A stretch of DNA of 64,000 bases, taken from Bradyrhizobium sp. WSM3983. Its GTDB lineage: Bacteria; Pseudomonadota; Alphaproteobacteria; Rhizobiales; Xanthobacteraceae. The translations under genes and the position numbers were made by a program. The stretch spans positions 186,001 to 250,000 of the forward strand of contig NZ_AXAY01000002.1 of the NCBI RefSeq assembly GCF_000473045.1, written 5' to 3'. Position 1 is the first letter of the stretch, and every line of letters begins with the position of its first letter. This document shows positions 49,868 to 57,824 of this stretch, in pieces. The notes below the pieces were generated by a model. It did no database searches and had not been told where the DNA came from. It worked only from the letters and a program-made list of their open reading frames with translations.

Positions 49868-49940
49868 GTAACCTGTTAAATGCCAACGATAAGGTTATGA
49901 TGGAGGATAATAACTTGTCAATAGCCGTTCAAATGGTTAC
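49868..49940. promoter_or_regulatory. Putative operator with GTAACC/GGTTAY words
   Basis: GTAACC at 49868-49873 is inverted relative to GGTTAT at 49893-49898 and GGTTAC at 49935-49940, in an AT-rich divergent spacer. The words may bind the CGNR-type regulator encoded next door. This is inference from layout only. Confidence 0.35.
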
Positions 49941-49978
49941 TTAGACCGTGTTCCCCTCGGATCCGTTAGGGACCATCC

Positions 49979-50596
49979 ATGGGCAAACCGCCCGCCACGT
50001 TCATCGCCGACTCGCTCGGCCTCGATTTTCTCAACTCGGTCGCGACGCCGGCGGATGCGCCCGTCGACTGGCTCGACAGCGGCAATGGCCTGATCGACTG
50101 GCTCACCCAGGCGAAGCTCGTTCCGTCAGACGAACTGAACGCGCTGAAGGCCCGCGCGACGCCGGGCGAGTTGGACAAGGTCGCGGACCAGGCGCGCGCG
50201 TTGCGCGAATGGTTCAGGGGCTTCGTGCGCCGGCATGCGGGCCGGCCGCTCACGGAGGCAGCGCTGAAGGAGCTCGGTCCGTTGAACAGCCTGTTGGCGC
50301 ATGACGAGGCATTCAGTCGTATCGAACCCGGACATGACAATGGCGGCGCTCTGTCGTTGCACAGGACGCGACGCTGGCGGTCGCCGGAATCCCTGCTGCT
50401 ACCAGTTGGCGAGGCGATGGCGAAGTTTGTCTGCGAGGAGGATTTCGCCGACGTGAAGGCGTGCGAGGGTCATAACTGCACGATGCTGTTCGCAGATCAC
50501 ACCCGCAGGCGGGCGCGCCGATGGTGCATCATGGCGGTCTGCGGCAACCGCGCCAAACAGGCCGCACATCGCAGCCGGCTCAAGAGCAGGCAGTGA
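49979..50596 (+). CDS. ABATE/CGNR zinc-finger transcriptional regulator
   Basis: Protein of 205 residues. The N-terminal ABATE domain begins FIADSLGLDFLNS. The C-terminal CGNR zinc finger shows ACEGHNCTMLFADHTRRRAR and WCIMAVCGNRAK, with the Cys ligands spaced as in the family. Such proteins are thought to be stress or metabolite-linked regulators. It diverges from the epoxide-hydrolase-like gene, the most likely target. Confidence 0.9.
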   Translation: MGKPPATFIADSLGLDFLNSVATPADAPVDWLDSGNGLIDWLTQAKLVPSDELNALKARATPGELDKVADQARALREWFRGFVRRHAGRPLTEAALKELGPLNSLLAHDEAFSRIEPGHDNGGALSLHRTRRWRSPESLLLPVGEAMAKFVCEEDFADVKACEGHNCTMLFADHTRRRARRWCIMAVCGNRAKQAAHRSRLKSRQ

Positions 50597-50699
50597 CCAA
50601 GGCCAGGGGGCGAGACTGGACCGAACAAAAAGGAGTCCAGCACAATTGCTGATCTTGCCCTGACCGTCTTCGACGTCAACCATGATCGGATGGCGACGC

Positions 50700-51161
50700 T
50701 CAGTCCTTGGATTTGTCCGGCTTCATGTCGCCGGCGACCATGTCCCGCAGGGCGCCCCGCAGCACGGCGACATTTTTCGCGCCGTTCAGCTGCTCGAATT
50801 CGCGCTGGGCATGCTGCCAAAGCGGGGCGGCCTTTTCGTGAAGACGTCGCCCCGCATCAGTCAGTTCGATCAGGCGGATTCGGCCGTCGGTGGGCGAGGG
50901 CCGGATGCGGACCAGGCCGTCAAGTTCCAGGAAGCCAACCATCTTGCCCATCGCGGTACGTTCGATGTCGAGCCGCTCGGCGAGAGCATTGACCGCGGCG
51001 CTTCCCAGCTCGTTCAGGGCCGACAAGGTCAGGAATTGCGTGATGCGCAGGCCCACCTGTTCGAGATGACCATCGTAGAAGCGCGAGATCTGCCGGTTTG
51101 CCTTCCTCATGGCGGAGCAGTTGCATTGATCGATTCCGAGAGGCCTGCTCACCGGCAACAT
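50700..51161 (-). CDS. MarR-family transcriptional regulator
   Basis: Protein of 153 residues. The N-terminal helix holds CNC (residues 13-15) before AMRKANRQISRFYDGHL, like the redox-sensing MarR group with an N-terminal Cys. The winged helix is at about 55-105, with LAERLDIERTAMGKMV as recognition region and SPTDGRIRLIELT as wing. It is the last gene of a likely operon NmrA-like, SDR, MarR, and may act on the paired operators near 52.75 kb. Confidence 0.88.
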   Translation of the reverse strand: MLPVSRPLGIDQCNCSAMRKANRQISRFYDGHLEQVGLRITQFLTLSALNELGSAAVNALAERLDIERTAMGKMVGFLELDGLVRIRPSPTDGRIRLIELTDAGRRLHEKAAPLWQHAQREFEQLNGAKNVAVLRGALRDMVAGDMKPDKSKD

Positions 51162-51232
51162 CTCCGTGTCCTTTCATTTTCGTCGTGGGCCCGCGCCGCG
51201 AATATAGGCCTGGCGCGGGCGCAACGATATTC

Positions 51233-51844
51233 TCAAAACCCGGACGGTGGGGTGATATAGCCGGGCTCATCAGCCGCAAGCGTACTCTTCAACACCACCG
51301 TTCCCTTGTCGGCCATCACCTCGCTCTTGCCGGCGGCGAGGGCGTCATAGGTCTGGCGCACGACGTCCTCGGGGCTCGCTTTCGGCACGTCAATGCCGTT
51401 GGTCAGGTCGGTGTCCACGAAACCGACATGCAGGCCGAGGACCTGGTCGCCACGGTTGCGCAGATGAAAGCGAAGCTGGTTGGTATAGCTCCATGCTGCC
51501 GCCTTTGACGCCGCATAGGGCGCCAGAATCGGCCGCGGCAGCCAGACGATGTCGGACAGCACGTTAATGATCGCGGCGCTCGGCTTCTTGGACAAGATTG
51601 GTTCGAAGGCTTGGGTGACGCGCACGACGCCATAATAGTTGGTATCGAACATGCGGGCCGATTGTGCCGCGATGTCGGCGGACAGCAGTCCGTCTATCAG
51701 AGCGGCGATGCCGGCGTTGTTGACCAGCAGCGTCGTATCGGCAGCGAATCCGGCGGCAGCGGTGATCGTTGCCGGATCCGTGACGGCGATTTTCACCGGG
51801 ACGATGCCGGGTTCATTTTTAAACCCCGTGTCGGCTTTGGTCAT
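51233..51844 (-). pseudogene. Short-chain dehydrogenase, N-terminally truncated
   Basis: The frame encodes 203 residues starting MTKADTGFKNEPGIVPVKIA. The middle and end are normal SDR sequence: LLVNNAGIA, the catalytic Ser in NVLSDIVW and the YAASK motif. The first 35-45 residues, with the TGxxxGxG cofactor motif, are absent, and no binding site precedes the ATG, which lies 2 bases after the NmrA-like stop. A deletion that joined the two genes would explain this. It is probably inactive as an NAD(P)-dependent enzyme, though it could still be translated. Confidence 0.7.
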
Positions 51845-51846
51845 GT

Positions 51847-52728
51847 TCAGGCGAACACGGCGCGATTCCGCGCGATGAATTGCTGAACGGAGAGGGGCGG
51901 TGCTCCCGTGATCTTCTCGACGGCATCGTTGGTGCCCGAGAAAATGCCCTCGCGATAATTCTGGGCGACTTCGACCAGGTGCTGCACCAGGAATGGAGGA
52001 AACTTGTAGAGCTTCTCCATCTTGTCCTTGAATACCTCGATCGATGTCGGCGCGTATTCGATCCTGGCGCCGAGCACCTCGCTCATCGCAGCTGCGATCT
52101 CGGTGTGGTTCAACTCCACGGGGCCGTGCAGCGGATAGATCTTGCCCTCGTGGCCTTGCGGCTTGGCCAGGAGGTGGGCGATGACACGGCCTTGATCGTC
52201 GCTGGCGATCGGCGCGTGGCGTCCGTTCTCGAACGGAAATTCGATCTTTTTCCTGGCCCATATCTCCTTGCCGAAATGCGGGTAGACAAGCCAATCAGCA
52301 AAGAAGGTGGGGCGCAGATGCGTCGTCGAGACACCTGACCAGTCGAACACCCGCTCCGAAACCCAGTGGTCCTGTGCGGCATGACTTGCCGATTCCCGGC
52401 GTGCCGAAATCTGCGACATGTTGACGATCGCGGTGACGCCGGCCTCCTTCGCCGCTTGAGCGAAATAGGCGGCGGCGCCGATGATTCCCGGCGCGATCGG
52501 ATGAAGGAAGTAGGCCGATTGGATACCTTCCATGGCCGCGCGAATGGCGTCGATATCGGTGAAATCGCCGATGGCGATGTCGACGCCACGCTGCCTCAGC
52601 TTAGCCGCCCGCTCGCCGTCCGTGCGCACATAGGCGCGTACCGTCTTGCCCATCTTGAGGAGTTCGTCGACGGCGGCGCCCCCGGTTCGTCCGGTCGCAC
52701 CGCTGACGAGAATGGTTGCTTCGCTCAT
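51847..52728 (-). CDS. NmrA-like NAD(P)-binding protein
   Basis: Atypical short-chain dehydrogenase of 293 residues in the NmrA/NAD(P)H-dependent reductase group. ILVSGATGRTGGAAVDEL at residues 5-22 binds the dinucleotide. It lacks the YxxxK pair, as in regulators or atypical reductases of the family. A strong binding site, AAAGGAG, precedes the ATG. Two related palindromic words lie just upstream. Confidence 0.9.
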   Translation of the reverse strand: MSEATILVSGATGRTGGAAVDELLKMGKTVRAYVRTDGERAAKLRQRGVDIAIGDFTDIDAIRAAMEGIQSAYFLHPIAPGIIGAAAYFAQAAKEAGVTAIVNMSQISARRESASHAAQDHWVSERVFDWSGVSTTHLRPTFFADWLVYPHFGKEIWARKKIEFPFENGRHAPIASDDQGRVIAHLLAKPQGHEGKIYPLHGPVELNHTEIAAAMSEVLGARIEYAPTSIEVFKDKMEKLYKFPPFLVQHLVEVAQNYREGIFSGTNDAVEKITGAPPLSVQQFIARNRAVFA

Positions 52729-52750
52729 GACGCCACTCCTTTGTTCATAT

Positions 52751-52797
52751 TAGAGCATATGCTCCTATAAGAACCAAAATAGGTGTATATGCTCTTA
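52751..52797 (-). promoter_or_regulatory. Paired operator upstream of the NmrA-like gene
   Basis: GAGCATATGCTC at 52753-52764 is a perfect 12-base palindrome inside TTAGAGCATATGCTCCTA. The complement of 52781-52797 reads TTAAGAGCATATACACCTA with the same core. The two copies are inverted to each other and centred about 30 bases apart. MarR and TetR genes flank the region. Either could be the binder. Confidence 0.55.
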
Positions 52798-52837
52798 AAT
52801 CAACCCGTTTCTCTCGTCGGTTGGAGTGGGGCGGTTC

Positions 52838-53130
52838 ACATCACCGTGTGGCGCTATCTCGACCGCGCGCTGCCGCAACCCGGCCGATCCCAAGGCCGCG
52901 GCGCGCATGGATCAGGTGATGAAAATCGTCGACTGGTATCTCTTCCAGGGCTGCGGCAACATCATCACCTTCCAGCGCATCGTGCGGCCGAAGCTTTTGG
53001 GACAGCCCCGGAGTGGGGAGAACTGACCGCAGACGGCGCCAATCTCGCGCCATGGCTTGCGCGGATAGAAGATCGTCCCTCGTTTCGTGCGACAACCTGG
53101 GCCCGGGTCGCGGACATGGCGGCCGGGTTT
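52838..53130 (+). pseudogene. Remnant of a glutathione S-transferase gene
   Basis: Three pieces of a GST C-terminal half can be read in two frames. WRYLDRALPQP is followed after a +1 shift by PADPKAAARMDQVMKIVDWY and GNIITFQRIVRPKLLG, then after a jump by ANLAPWLARIEDRPSFRATT in the first frame. A complete GST has about 50-60 residues between the last two, and the thioredoxin-like N-terminal domain is missing. The order and spacing of the pieces make chance unlikely. Confidence 0.75.
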
Positions 53131-53148
53131 GACGAGAAAGCGGGCGTC

Positions 53149-53811
53149 TTATCGCTTCCCGACCAGTTTCAGGGAGCGGCCGGCCTTCTGATTGCGCGGC
53201 TTGACCGCTACGCCTTGCGCGTCGGCCGGCCTCAGGAAGCGGACGAGCATCGTCCGCAGATGCTCCACATTCTGCCTGATATCCAGTTTGGGATTGCGGA
53301 TCGGCAGCGCACGGGATCCGTCGATGAGGGCGATCAGGATGTTCGCCGTCGCATCCGGATCGAGTCCGCAATCCACTCGTCCCTGCTCTTGCGCCTGGCG
53401 CAGGAAGTCGCTCCACATGCGGCGGACCGCCTTGGTGTGCCGTTCGATGATTTTGGCGAATTCCGGATTTCGGGCGGCCTCCGCGAGGCCATCCAGGTTG
53501 AGGACCTGGGCCGGACGAAACCGCAGGCTGGTTTCCTCGATATCGACGAGCAGCGCCTCGATCACGTCGGGGGCGGCGAGAATCTTTTCAAACCGCTCCG
53601 CCGAGCGTGCGAGACCCAAATCGATCATCGCCTCGATGATCGCCACCTTGCTCGGAAAGTAGTGATAGAGGTGGCCGGGACTGATCCCGGCTTCCGTGCA
53701 GATATCCGTCGTGCTGGCGCCTCGGAAGCCGTCCCTGATGAAGCAGCGGATCGCCGCGCCGAGGATCTCGGCGCGCTTCTGTTCATGCTTGACGGGGTCG
53801 ACTTTCCTCAA
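53149..53811 (-). CDS. TetR/AcrR-family transcriptional regulator
   Basis: Protein of 220 residues. The helix-turn-helix ASTTDICTEAGISPGHLYHY lies at about residues 31-50, after the first helix KRAEILGAAIRCFIRDGF. The C-terminal ligand domain is not diagnostic. The only plausible start is TTG at 53811, with GGAGA about ten bases upstream. It diverges from the lipoprotein gene at 53970. Confidence 0.88.
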   Translation of the reverse strand: MRKVDPVKHEQKRAEILGAAIRCFIRDGFRGASTTDICTEAGISPGHLYHYFPSKVAIIEAMIDLGLARSAERFEKILAAPDVIEALLVDIEETSLRFRPAQVLNLDGLAEAARNPEFAKIIERHTKAVRRMWSDFLRQAQEQGRVDCGLDPDATANILIALIDGSRALPIRNPKLDIRQNVEHLRTMLVRFLRPADAQGVAVKPRNQKAGRSLKLVGKR

Positions 53812-53969
53812 ATCCGGACATCTCCATTCTCATTCGCCCAGTTAGCACGACGATTCGCCACGAGAAAATCAAAATTAGAGAGTTCCATCTATTTATGTTG
53901 ACGGAGGGCGGCGTGAGAGTGATTGTTGGAGAAATCTCTCTAATGAGCCGTCGATGCGGGAATGTAACC

Positions 53970-54845
53970 ATGCGCTTTCCACGGACGGCCCTGATGATTG
54001 TTGCACTGGCTCTTGGTGGCTGCGCGACACCGCCGCTCGAACGGGCCGGCTCGCTGCGGAGCTACGACCGGATGTCGGATGCGAACGGACTGGTGACGCG
54101 ATCGCAGATCCGTGTGAACAAGAAGGATCTGCTGGCGGCGAAAACAATCCGAATCGCATCGACCGTCTTTCCCGCGCGCACGGGCGTTGAGCTGACCGAA
54201 AAGGAGCGCCGCCTGGTTGCGAACGCCGTCAGCCGCGAGCTGTGTCTCCGCCTGAGCGAGCGCTTCCGCATCGTCTCCTCCGATGACGACGCCGACCTCA
54301 CGGTGCAGGCAACGGTGACGCATGCCACGCCGACCAGCCCGACCGCCGCCGGCGCGTCGAAGGCCCTTTCGATTGCCAAGACCGTTGCCCTTCCTGGCGT
54401 GCCCGTGCCGGTGCCGAGGCTTCCGGTCGGGCTCGGCAGCCTGTCGGTCGAAGCGGAGGCGCGGGACTTCGCCGGTTTCCAGAAGGCGGCGATAGTCTGG
54501 GCGCGCAACGCCAACTCCATCTCGAACTCTGCGCGCGTCGCCAACGAGGGCGATGCCTACGATCTCGCCGCCGATTTCGGCGCCGACTTCGCCAAGCTCG
54601 TTGCGACCGGAGAGTCGCCCTTCGGCGGTGTCCCCGCATTGCCCCCGATGGACACCATTCCAGTGCGGCTTGGCGGCGCGCCCAAATACGTCGCGTGCGA
54701 GGCGTTCGGACGCTTTCCAGGCCTGACCGGCTTTGCGGGACAGGGGCTCGGCCTGCCGCCGGCATGGACGGATTCCGGCGCCAAGGACAATCCCGCCCCG
54801 GCATCGCCGCCGGGGCCGAGTTCAGAGCAGGTGCTGACGCAGTGA
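53970..54845 (+). CDS. DUF3313-type lipoprotein
   Basis: Protein of 291 residues from the ATG at 53970 with a signal peptide ending in the lipobox LGGC near residue 15. The domain with SQIRVNKKDLLAAKTIRIA, VANAVSRELCLRLSERF and DLTVQATVTHATPT resembles DUF3313 lipoproteins, of unknown function. The C-terminal end is Pro-rich. An upstream ATG at 53943 is possible but gives a poorer signal. Confidence 0.75.
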   Translation: MRFPRTALMIVALALGGCATPPLERAGSLRSYDRMSDANGLVTRSQIRVNKKDLLAAKTIRIASTVFPARTGVELTEKERRLVANAVSRELCLRLSERFRIVSSDDDADLTVQATVTHATPTSPTAAGASKALSIAKTVALPGVPVPVPRLPVGLGSLSVEAEARDFAGFQKAAIVWARNANSISNSARVANEGDAYDLAADFGADFAKLVATGESPFGGVPALPPMDTIPVRLGGAPKYVACEAFGRFPGLTGFAGQGLGLPPAWTDSGAKDNPAPASPPGPSSEQVLTQ

Positions 54846-54906
54846 TGCGATCGCGTCCCTTGCGATATCCGAGCCCGACAAATTGTAGCCGATCAGAGTC
54901 AATGAC

Positions 54907-55149
54907 ATGCTGACATCCCGAACGACACGCCCATCCCGGCAGAGGGCAACGCGCAGCGATGCGAGCGCGAGGAGCGTCCCTCTGTTCACGGCTGATGAAG
55001 CCTGGAGCGGGACGATTGCGGATCGGCGTGTGGCCGGCGAGACAGAAGACCTGGACTCGATGCTCGAGCCCGGGTTCTGGATGACGGCCCTGGTCGCATT
55101 CCTGCCCACGGTCGCGGGCTGCCTCTATCTCTTCCTGACCCAAGGTTGA
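54907..55149 (+). CDS. Possible small protein with C-terminal membrane helix (80 aa)
   Basis: An open frame of 80 codons in a 337-base gap. The first half is basic and without pattern, and the last 22 residues, FWMTALVAFLPTVAGCLYLF, could span a membrane. There is no good binding site before the ATG. It could be a real tail-anchored protein or a chance frame in GC-rich sequence. Confidence 0.3.
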   Translation: MLTSRTTRPSRQRATRSDASARSVPLFTADEAWSGTIADRRVAGETEDLDSMLEPGFWMTALVAFLPTVAGCLYLFLTQG

Positions 55150-55182
55150 GGCGCGCATCGAGCGCGGCGCCGAGGGCAAGCG

Positions 55183-55593
55183 ATGCATGCACCATATGAG
55201 TTGGCGCGGTGCGCCCGTCGGAGGCCCGCCTGCGGCCGCCGGTCTCTGCCGGCCTTGTCCGCCGGCCTGACATTGCTGCTCGCGGGATGCGCGTCGAGCG
55301 CGAATCTGCCTCCGGTCTATCACCCTCCGCGCGCACCGAGCGCGAAGGCGGTGCAGGAGGGCGTCAGGAAAGGGGCCGCTGAAGCCAAGCTGACCGGGGG
55401 GCTCGAGACAACCGCCGTCCGCGATACCGACCACGGACCGGGATCGTATTTCATCTGCCTGAGGCAGCTTGGCCCGTCAGATGGCAGACGCCCCGTCTAT
55501 TCGGTCTTTTTCGACGACGATGTCTACAAGGGAATCCAGAGTTCGGTGATCCTCGAGGCCTGCGAAGCTCAGCCATGGGTTCCGTTCAATTGA
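55183..55593 (+). CDS. Small hypothetical lipoprotein
   Basis: Protein of 136 residues. A basic N-terminus and hydrophobic stretch end in the lipobox LLAGC near residue 36, so it is probably attached to the outer or inner membrane. The rest, with GSYFICLRQL and PVYSVFFDDD, may be a small beta domain. No family is recognised. It lies between two other exported proteins on the same strand. Confidence 0.65.
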   Translation: MHAPYELARCARRRPACGRRSLPALSAGLTLLLAGCASSANLPPVYHPPRAPSAKAVQEGVRKGAAEAKLTGGLETTAVRDTDHGPGSYFICLRQLGPSDGRRPVYSVFFDDDVYKGIQSSVILEACEAQPWVPFN

Positions 55594-55724
55594 CGCCAGG
55601 ACCGCAGGATGCAGAATGAGGCCTCGACCGCCGGACCTCACGGGCCCGGCCCCGTGCCCCAAAATCCACCCAATCGATGCTCACTAAGCCCCGGGGGAGG
55701 CGGCCGCCTCCTGTGGTGGGACTG

Positions 55725-56678
55725 ATGATTGATTTGAGGCGGTTAGTCGTGCTCGCAGCGGTTGCGCTGCTGGCCCTGGGCACCGGCACGGCCGATGCCT
55801 CGCCCGCCAAGCAGAAGCCGGCTGCGAGCCCGTCTGTCGCGCCGCCGCCTCCCGCTCCACCCGCCGAACCTTTGCCGCCGCCGAAGATCTACCTGTTCCG
55901 CGGCGCCATGGGCCCGATCTTCTCGACTGGAATGGATCGGCTCGAAGAGAAGCTGACGACGGCCGGCTTCTCCGCCAACGTCTATGAATTCACCATCTGC
56001 CGGCTGATCGGCAACCGCGCCATCGCCAGCTATAAGGAGAGCCCGGCGCCGATTGTGCTGATCGGCCATTCGATGGGGGGGCTGTGCTCGGTCATCATCT
56101 CGGAGATGGCGGCCAAGGAGAACATCCCGATCAGCCTCGTCATCACCATCGACCCCGCGCATGCGACCGATGACGTGCCGCTCAATGTCGAGCGCTTCAT
56201 CAACATCTTCCTCTCCGACAGCGTGCTCGGCGGCGGCAACGTCGTGGCGATGCCCGGCTATCGCGGCCATTATGCGAGCTATGACCTCAAGGAGAACAAC
56301 CGCGTCTCGCACATCAACATCGAGAAGTCGGACGACATCCACCGCCAGATCGTCGACATGGTGACGCAGTTGCCGCGGATCCAGGCGACGCAGACCGAGG
56401 CCGATGCGGTGCCGCTGCGCTATCTCGTCCCCGGCGACACGCTGGTCGAATTGTGGGACAGCGGCGTGCGCATGCCGGTCCGCCGCGGCGACACCCTGGA
56501 GAGCATCGCCGCAGCCAACCGCGTGCCACTGTGGTCGCTCGCACAGAGCAACTCGCTGCCGGAAAACGCAACGCTCACCCCGGGCCAGTCCATCATCGTG
56601 CCACGGCATCTGACGCCGCCGGACGCCGCGGCCGCGATGGCAGTGCCGGCGCCTCCGCCGGCGGCGAGGCGAAAGTAG
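55725..56678 (+). CDS. Exported alpha/beta-hydrolase-like protein with C-terminal LysM domain
   Basis: Protein of 317 residues from the ATG at 55725; an ATG at 55677 would add 16. The signal peptide is followed by a Pro/Ala-rich linker, then IYLFRGAMGPIFSTGMDRL, IVLIGHSMGGLCSVI with the candidate nucleophile in GHSMGG, RFINIFLSDS and VSHINIEKSDDIHRQIV. Residues about 240-285 form a LysM domain (PVRRGDTLESIAAANRVPLW), which binds peptidoglycan. The first part is paralogous to the protein at 48175. A cell-wall-associated hydrolase is plausible but unproven. Confidence 0.75.
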   Translation: MIDLRRLVVLAAVALLALGTGTADASPAKQKPAASPSVAPPPPAPPAEPLPPPKIYLFRGAMGPIFSTGMDRLEEKLTTAGFSANVYEFTICRLIGNRAIASYKESPAPIVLIGHSMGGLCSVIISEMAAKENIPISLVITIDPAHATDDVPLNVERFINIFLSDSVLGGGNVVAMPGYRGHYASYDLKENNRVSHINIEKSDDIHRQIVDMVTQLPRIQATQTEADAVPLRYLVPGDTLVELWDSGVRMPVRRGDTLESIAAANRVPLWSLAQSNSLPENATLTPGQSIIVPRHLTPPDAAAAMAVPAPPPAARRK

Positions 56679-56692
56679 CTCATCGACAACTC

Positions 56693-56721
56693 GTCATGCC
56701 CGGGACAAGCCCGGCCATGAC
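56693..56721. terminator. Hairpin between convergent genes
   Basis: GTCATGCCCGGG at 56693 pairs with CCCGG-CCATGAC ending at 56721 around a short loop. It lies between the convergent LysM protein and dehydrogenase genes and may terminate both. It also matches a short intergenic repeat common in the genus. Confidence 0.6.
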
Positions 56722-56729
56722 GTAGAGTA

Positions 56730-57803
56730 TCAGACGTTCGAGCCGTGGATCGCGTCGATCACGGCATCCGTCACTTCCTTCGTCGTCGCCTTGCCACCCA
56801 CGTCCGGCGTCAGCACGCCGGCGGCGCAAACCTGCTCGACGGCTTTCATCAACCGCACGGCGGCGTCCTTCTCACCGAGATGCTCGAGCATCTGCGCGCC
56901 GGTCCAGAACGTCGCGACCGGGTTGGCGATGCCCTTGCCGGTGATGTCGAAGGCCGAGCCATGGATCGGCTCGAACATCGAGGGGAAGCGGCGCTGCGGA
57001 TCGATGTTGCCGGTCGGCGCCACGCCGAGGCTGCCCGCGAGCGCGCCGGCGAGGTCGGAGAGGATGTCGGCGTGAAGGTTGGTCGCCACGATGGTGTCGA
57101 GGCTCTTCGGATGCAGCGTCATCCGCACGGTCATGGCATCGACCAGCATCTTGTCCCAGCTGACATCAGGGAATTCAGTCGCGACTTCGGCTGCGATCTC
57201 GTCCCACATCACCATGCCGTGGCGCTGCGCGTTCGACTTGGTCACGACGGTCAGGAATTTGCGCGGGCGCGACTGCGCGAGCTCGAACGCGTAGCGCATG
57301 ATCCGCGTCACGCCGACGCGGGTGAAGACCGCCACTTCGGTGCCGACCTCTTCGGGCAGGCCCTTGTGGGCGCGACCGCCCATGCCGGCATATTCGCCTT
57401 CCGAATTCTCGCGCACGATCACCCAGTCGAGATCGCCGACGCCGACATTGCGCAGCGGCGAGGCGACGCCCGGCAGGATCTTGGTCGGCCGTACATTGGC
57501 GTATTGGTCAAAGCCCTGGCAGATCGGCAGGCGCAGGCCCCACAGTGTGATGTGGTCGGGCACGTCGGGCGCGCCGACCGCACCGAAATAGATCGCATCG
57601 AACTTCTTCAGCTCAGCGAGGCCGTCGGCCGGCATCATCAGGCCATGCTTCCTGTAATAGTCCGAGCCCCAGTCGAAGGTCTTGACGTTGAAGGCGATGT
57701 CGTCGCTGCGCTTTGCCAGCGCCTCCAGCACGCGGATTCCGGCCGAGATGACCTCGGGTCCGATGCCGTCGGCGGGAATGGCTGCGATCGAATGGGTGCG
57801 CAT
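56730..57803 (-). CDS. Tartrate dehydrogenase/D-malate dehydrogenase (decarboxylating)
   Basis: NAD+-dependent beta-decarboxylating dehydrogenase of 357 residues in the isocitrate/isopropylmalate dehydrogenase family. IPADGIGPEV at the start and VIVRENSEGEYAGMGG, TVVTKSNAQRHGM and NLHADILSDLAGALAGSLGV hold the substrate Arg/Lys and metal-binding Asp residues. The wording of these motifs, and linkage to an anion:cation symporter, favour the tartrate/D-malate enzyme (TtuC/DmlA type) over leucine synthesis. Confidence 0.9.
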   Translation of the reverse strand: MRTHSIAAIPADGIGPEVISAGIRVLEALAKRSDDIAFNVKTFDWGSDYYRKHGLMMPADGLAELKKFDAIYFGAVGAPDVPDHITLWGLRLPICQGFDQYANVRPTKILPGVASPLRNVGVGDLDWVIVRENSEGEYAGMGGRAHKGLPEEVGTEVAVFTRVGVTRIMRYAFELAQSRPRKFLTVVTKSNAQRHGMVMWDEIAAEVATEFPDVSWDKMLVDAMTVRMTLHPKSLDTIVATNLHADILSDLAGALAGSLGVAPTGNIDPQRRFPSMFEPIHGSAFDITGKGIANPVATFWTGAQMLEHLGEKDAAVRLMKAVEQVCAAGVLTPDVGGKATTKEVTDAVIDAIHGSNV

Positions 57804-57824
57804 GAGAAAGCTCCGTTTGAGAGA

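Noticed and set aside
54822..55109. 95-codon - strand frame
   Set aside because: It has no binding site, no domain and an amino acid make-up typical of antisense GC-rich frames.
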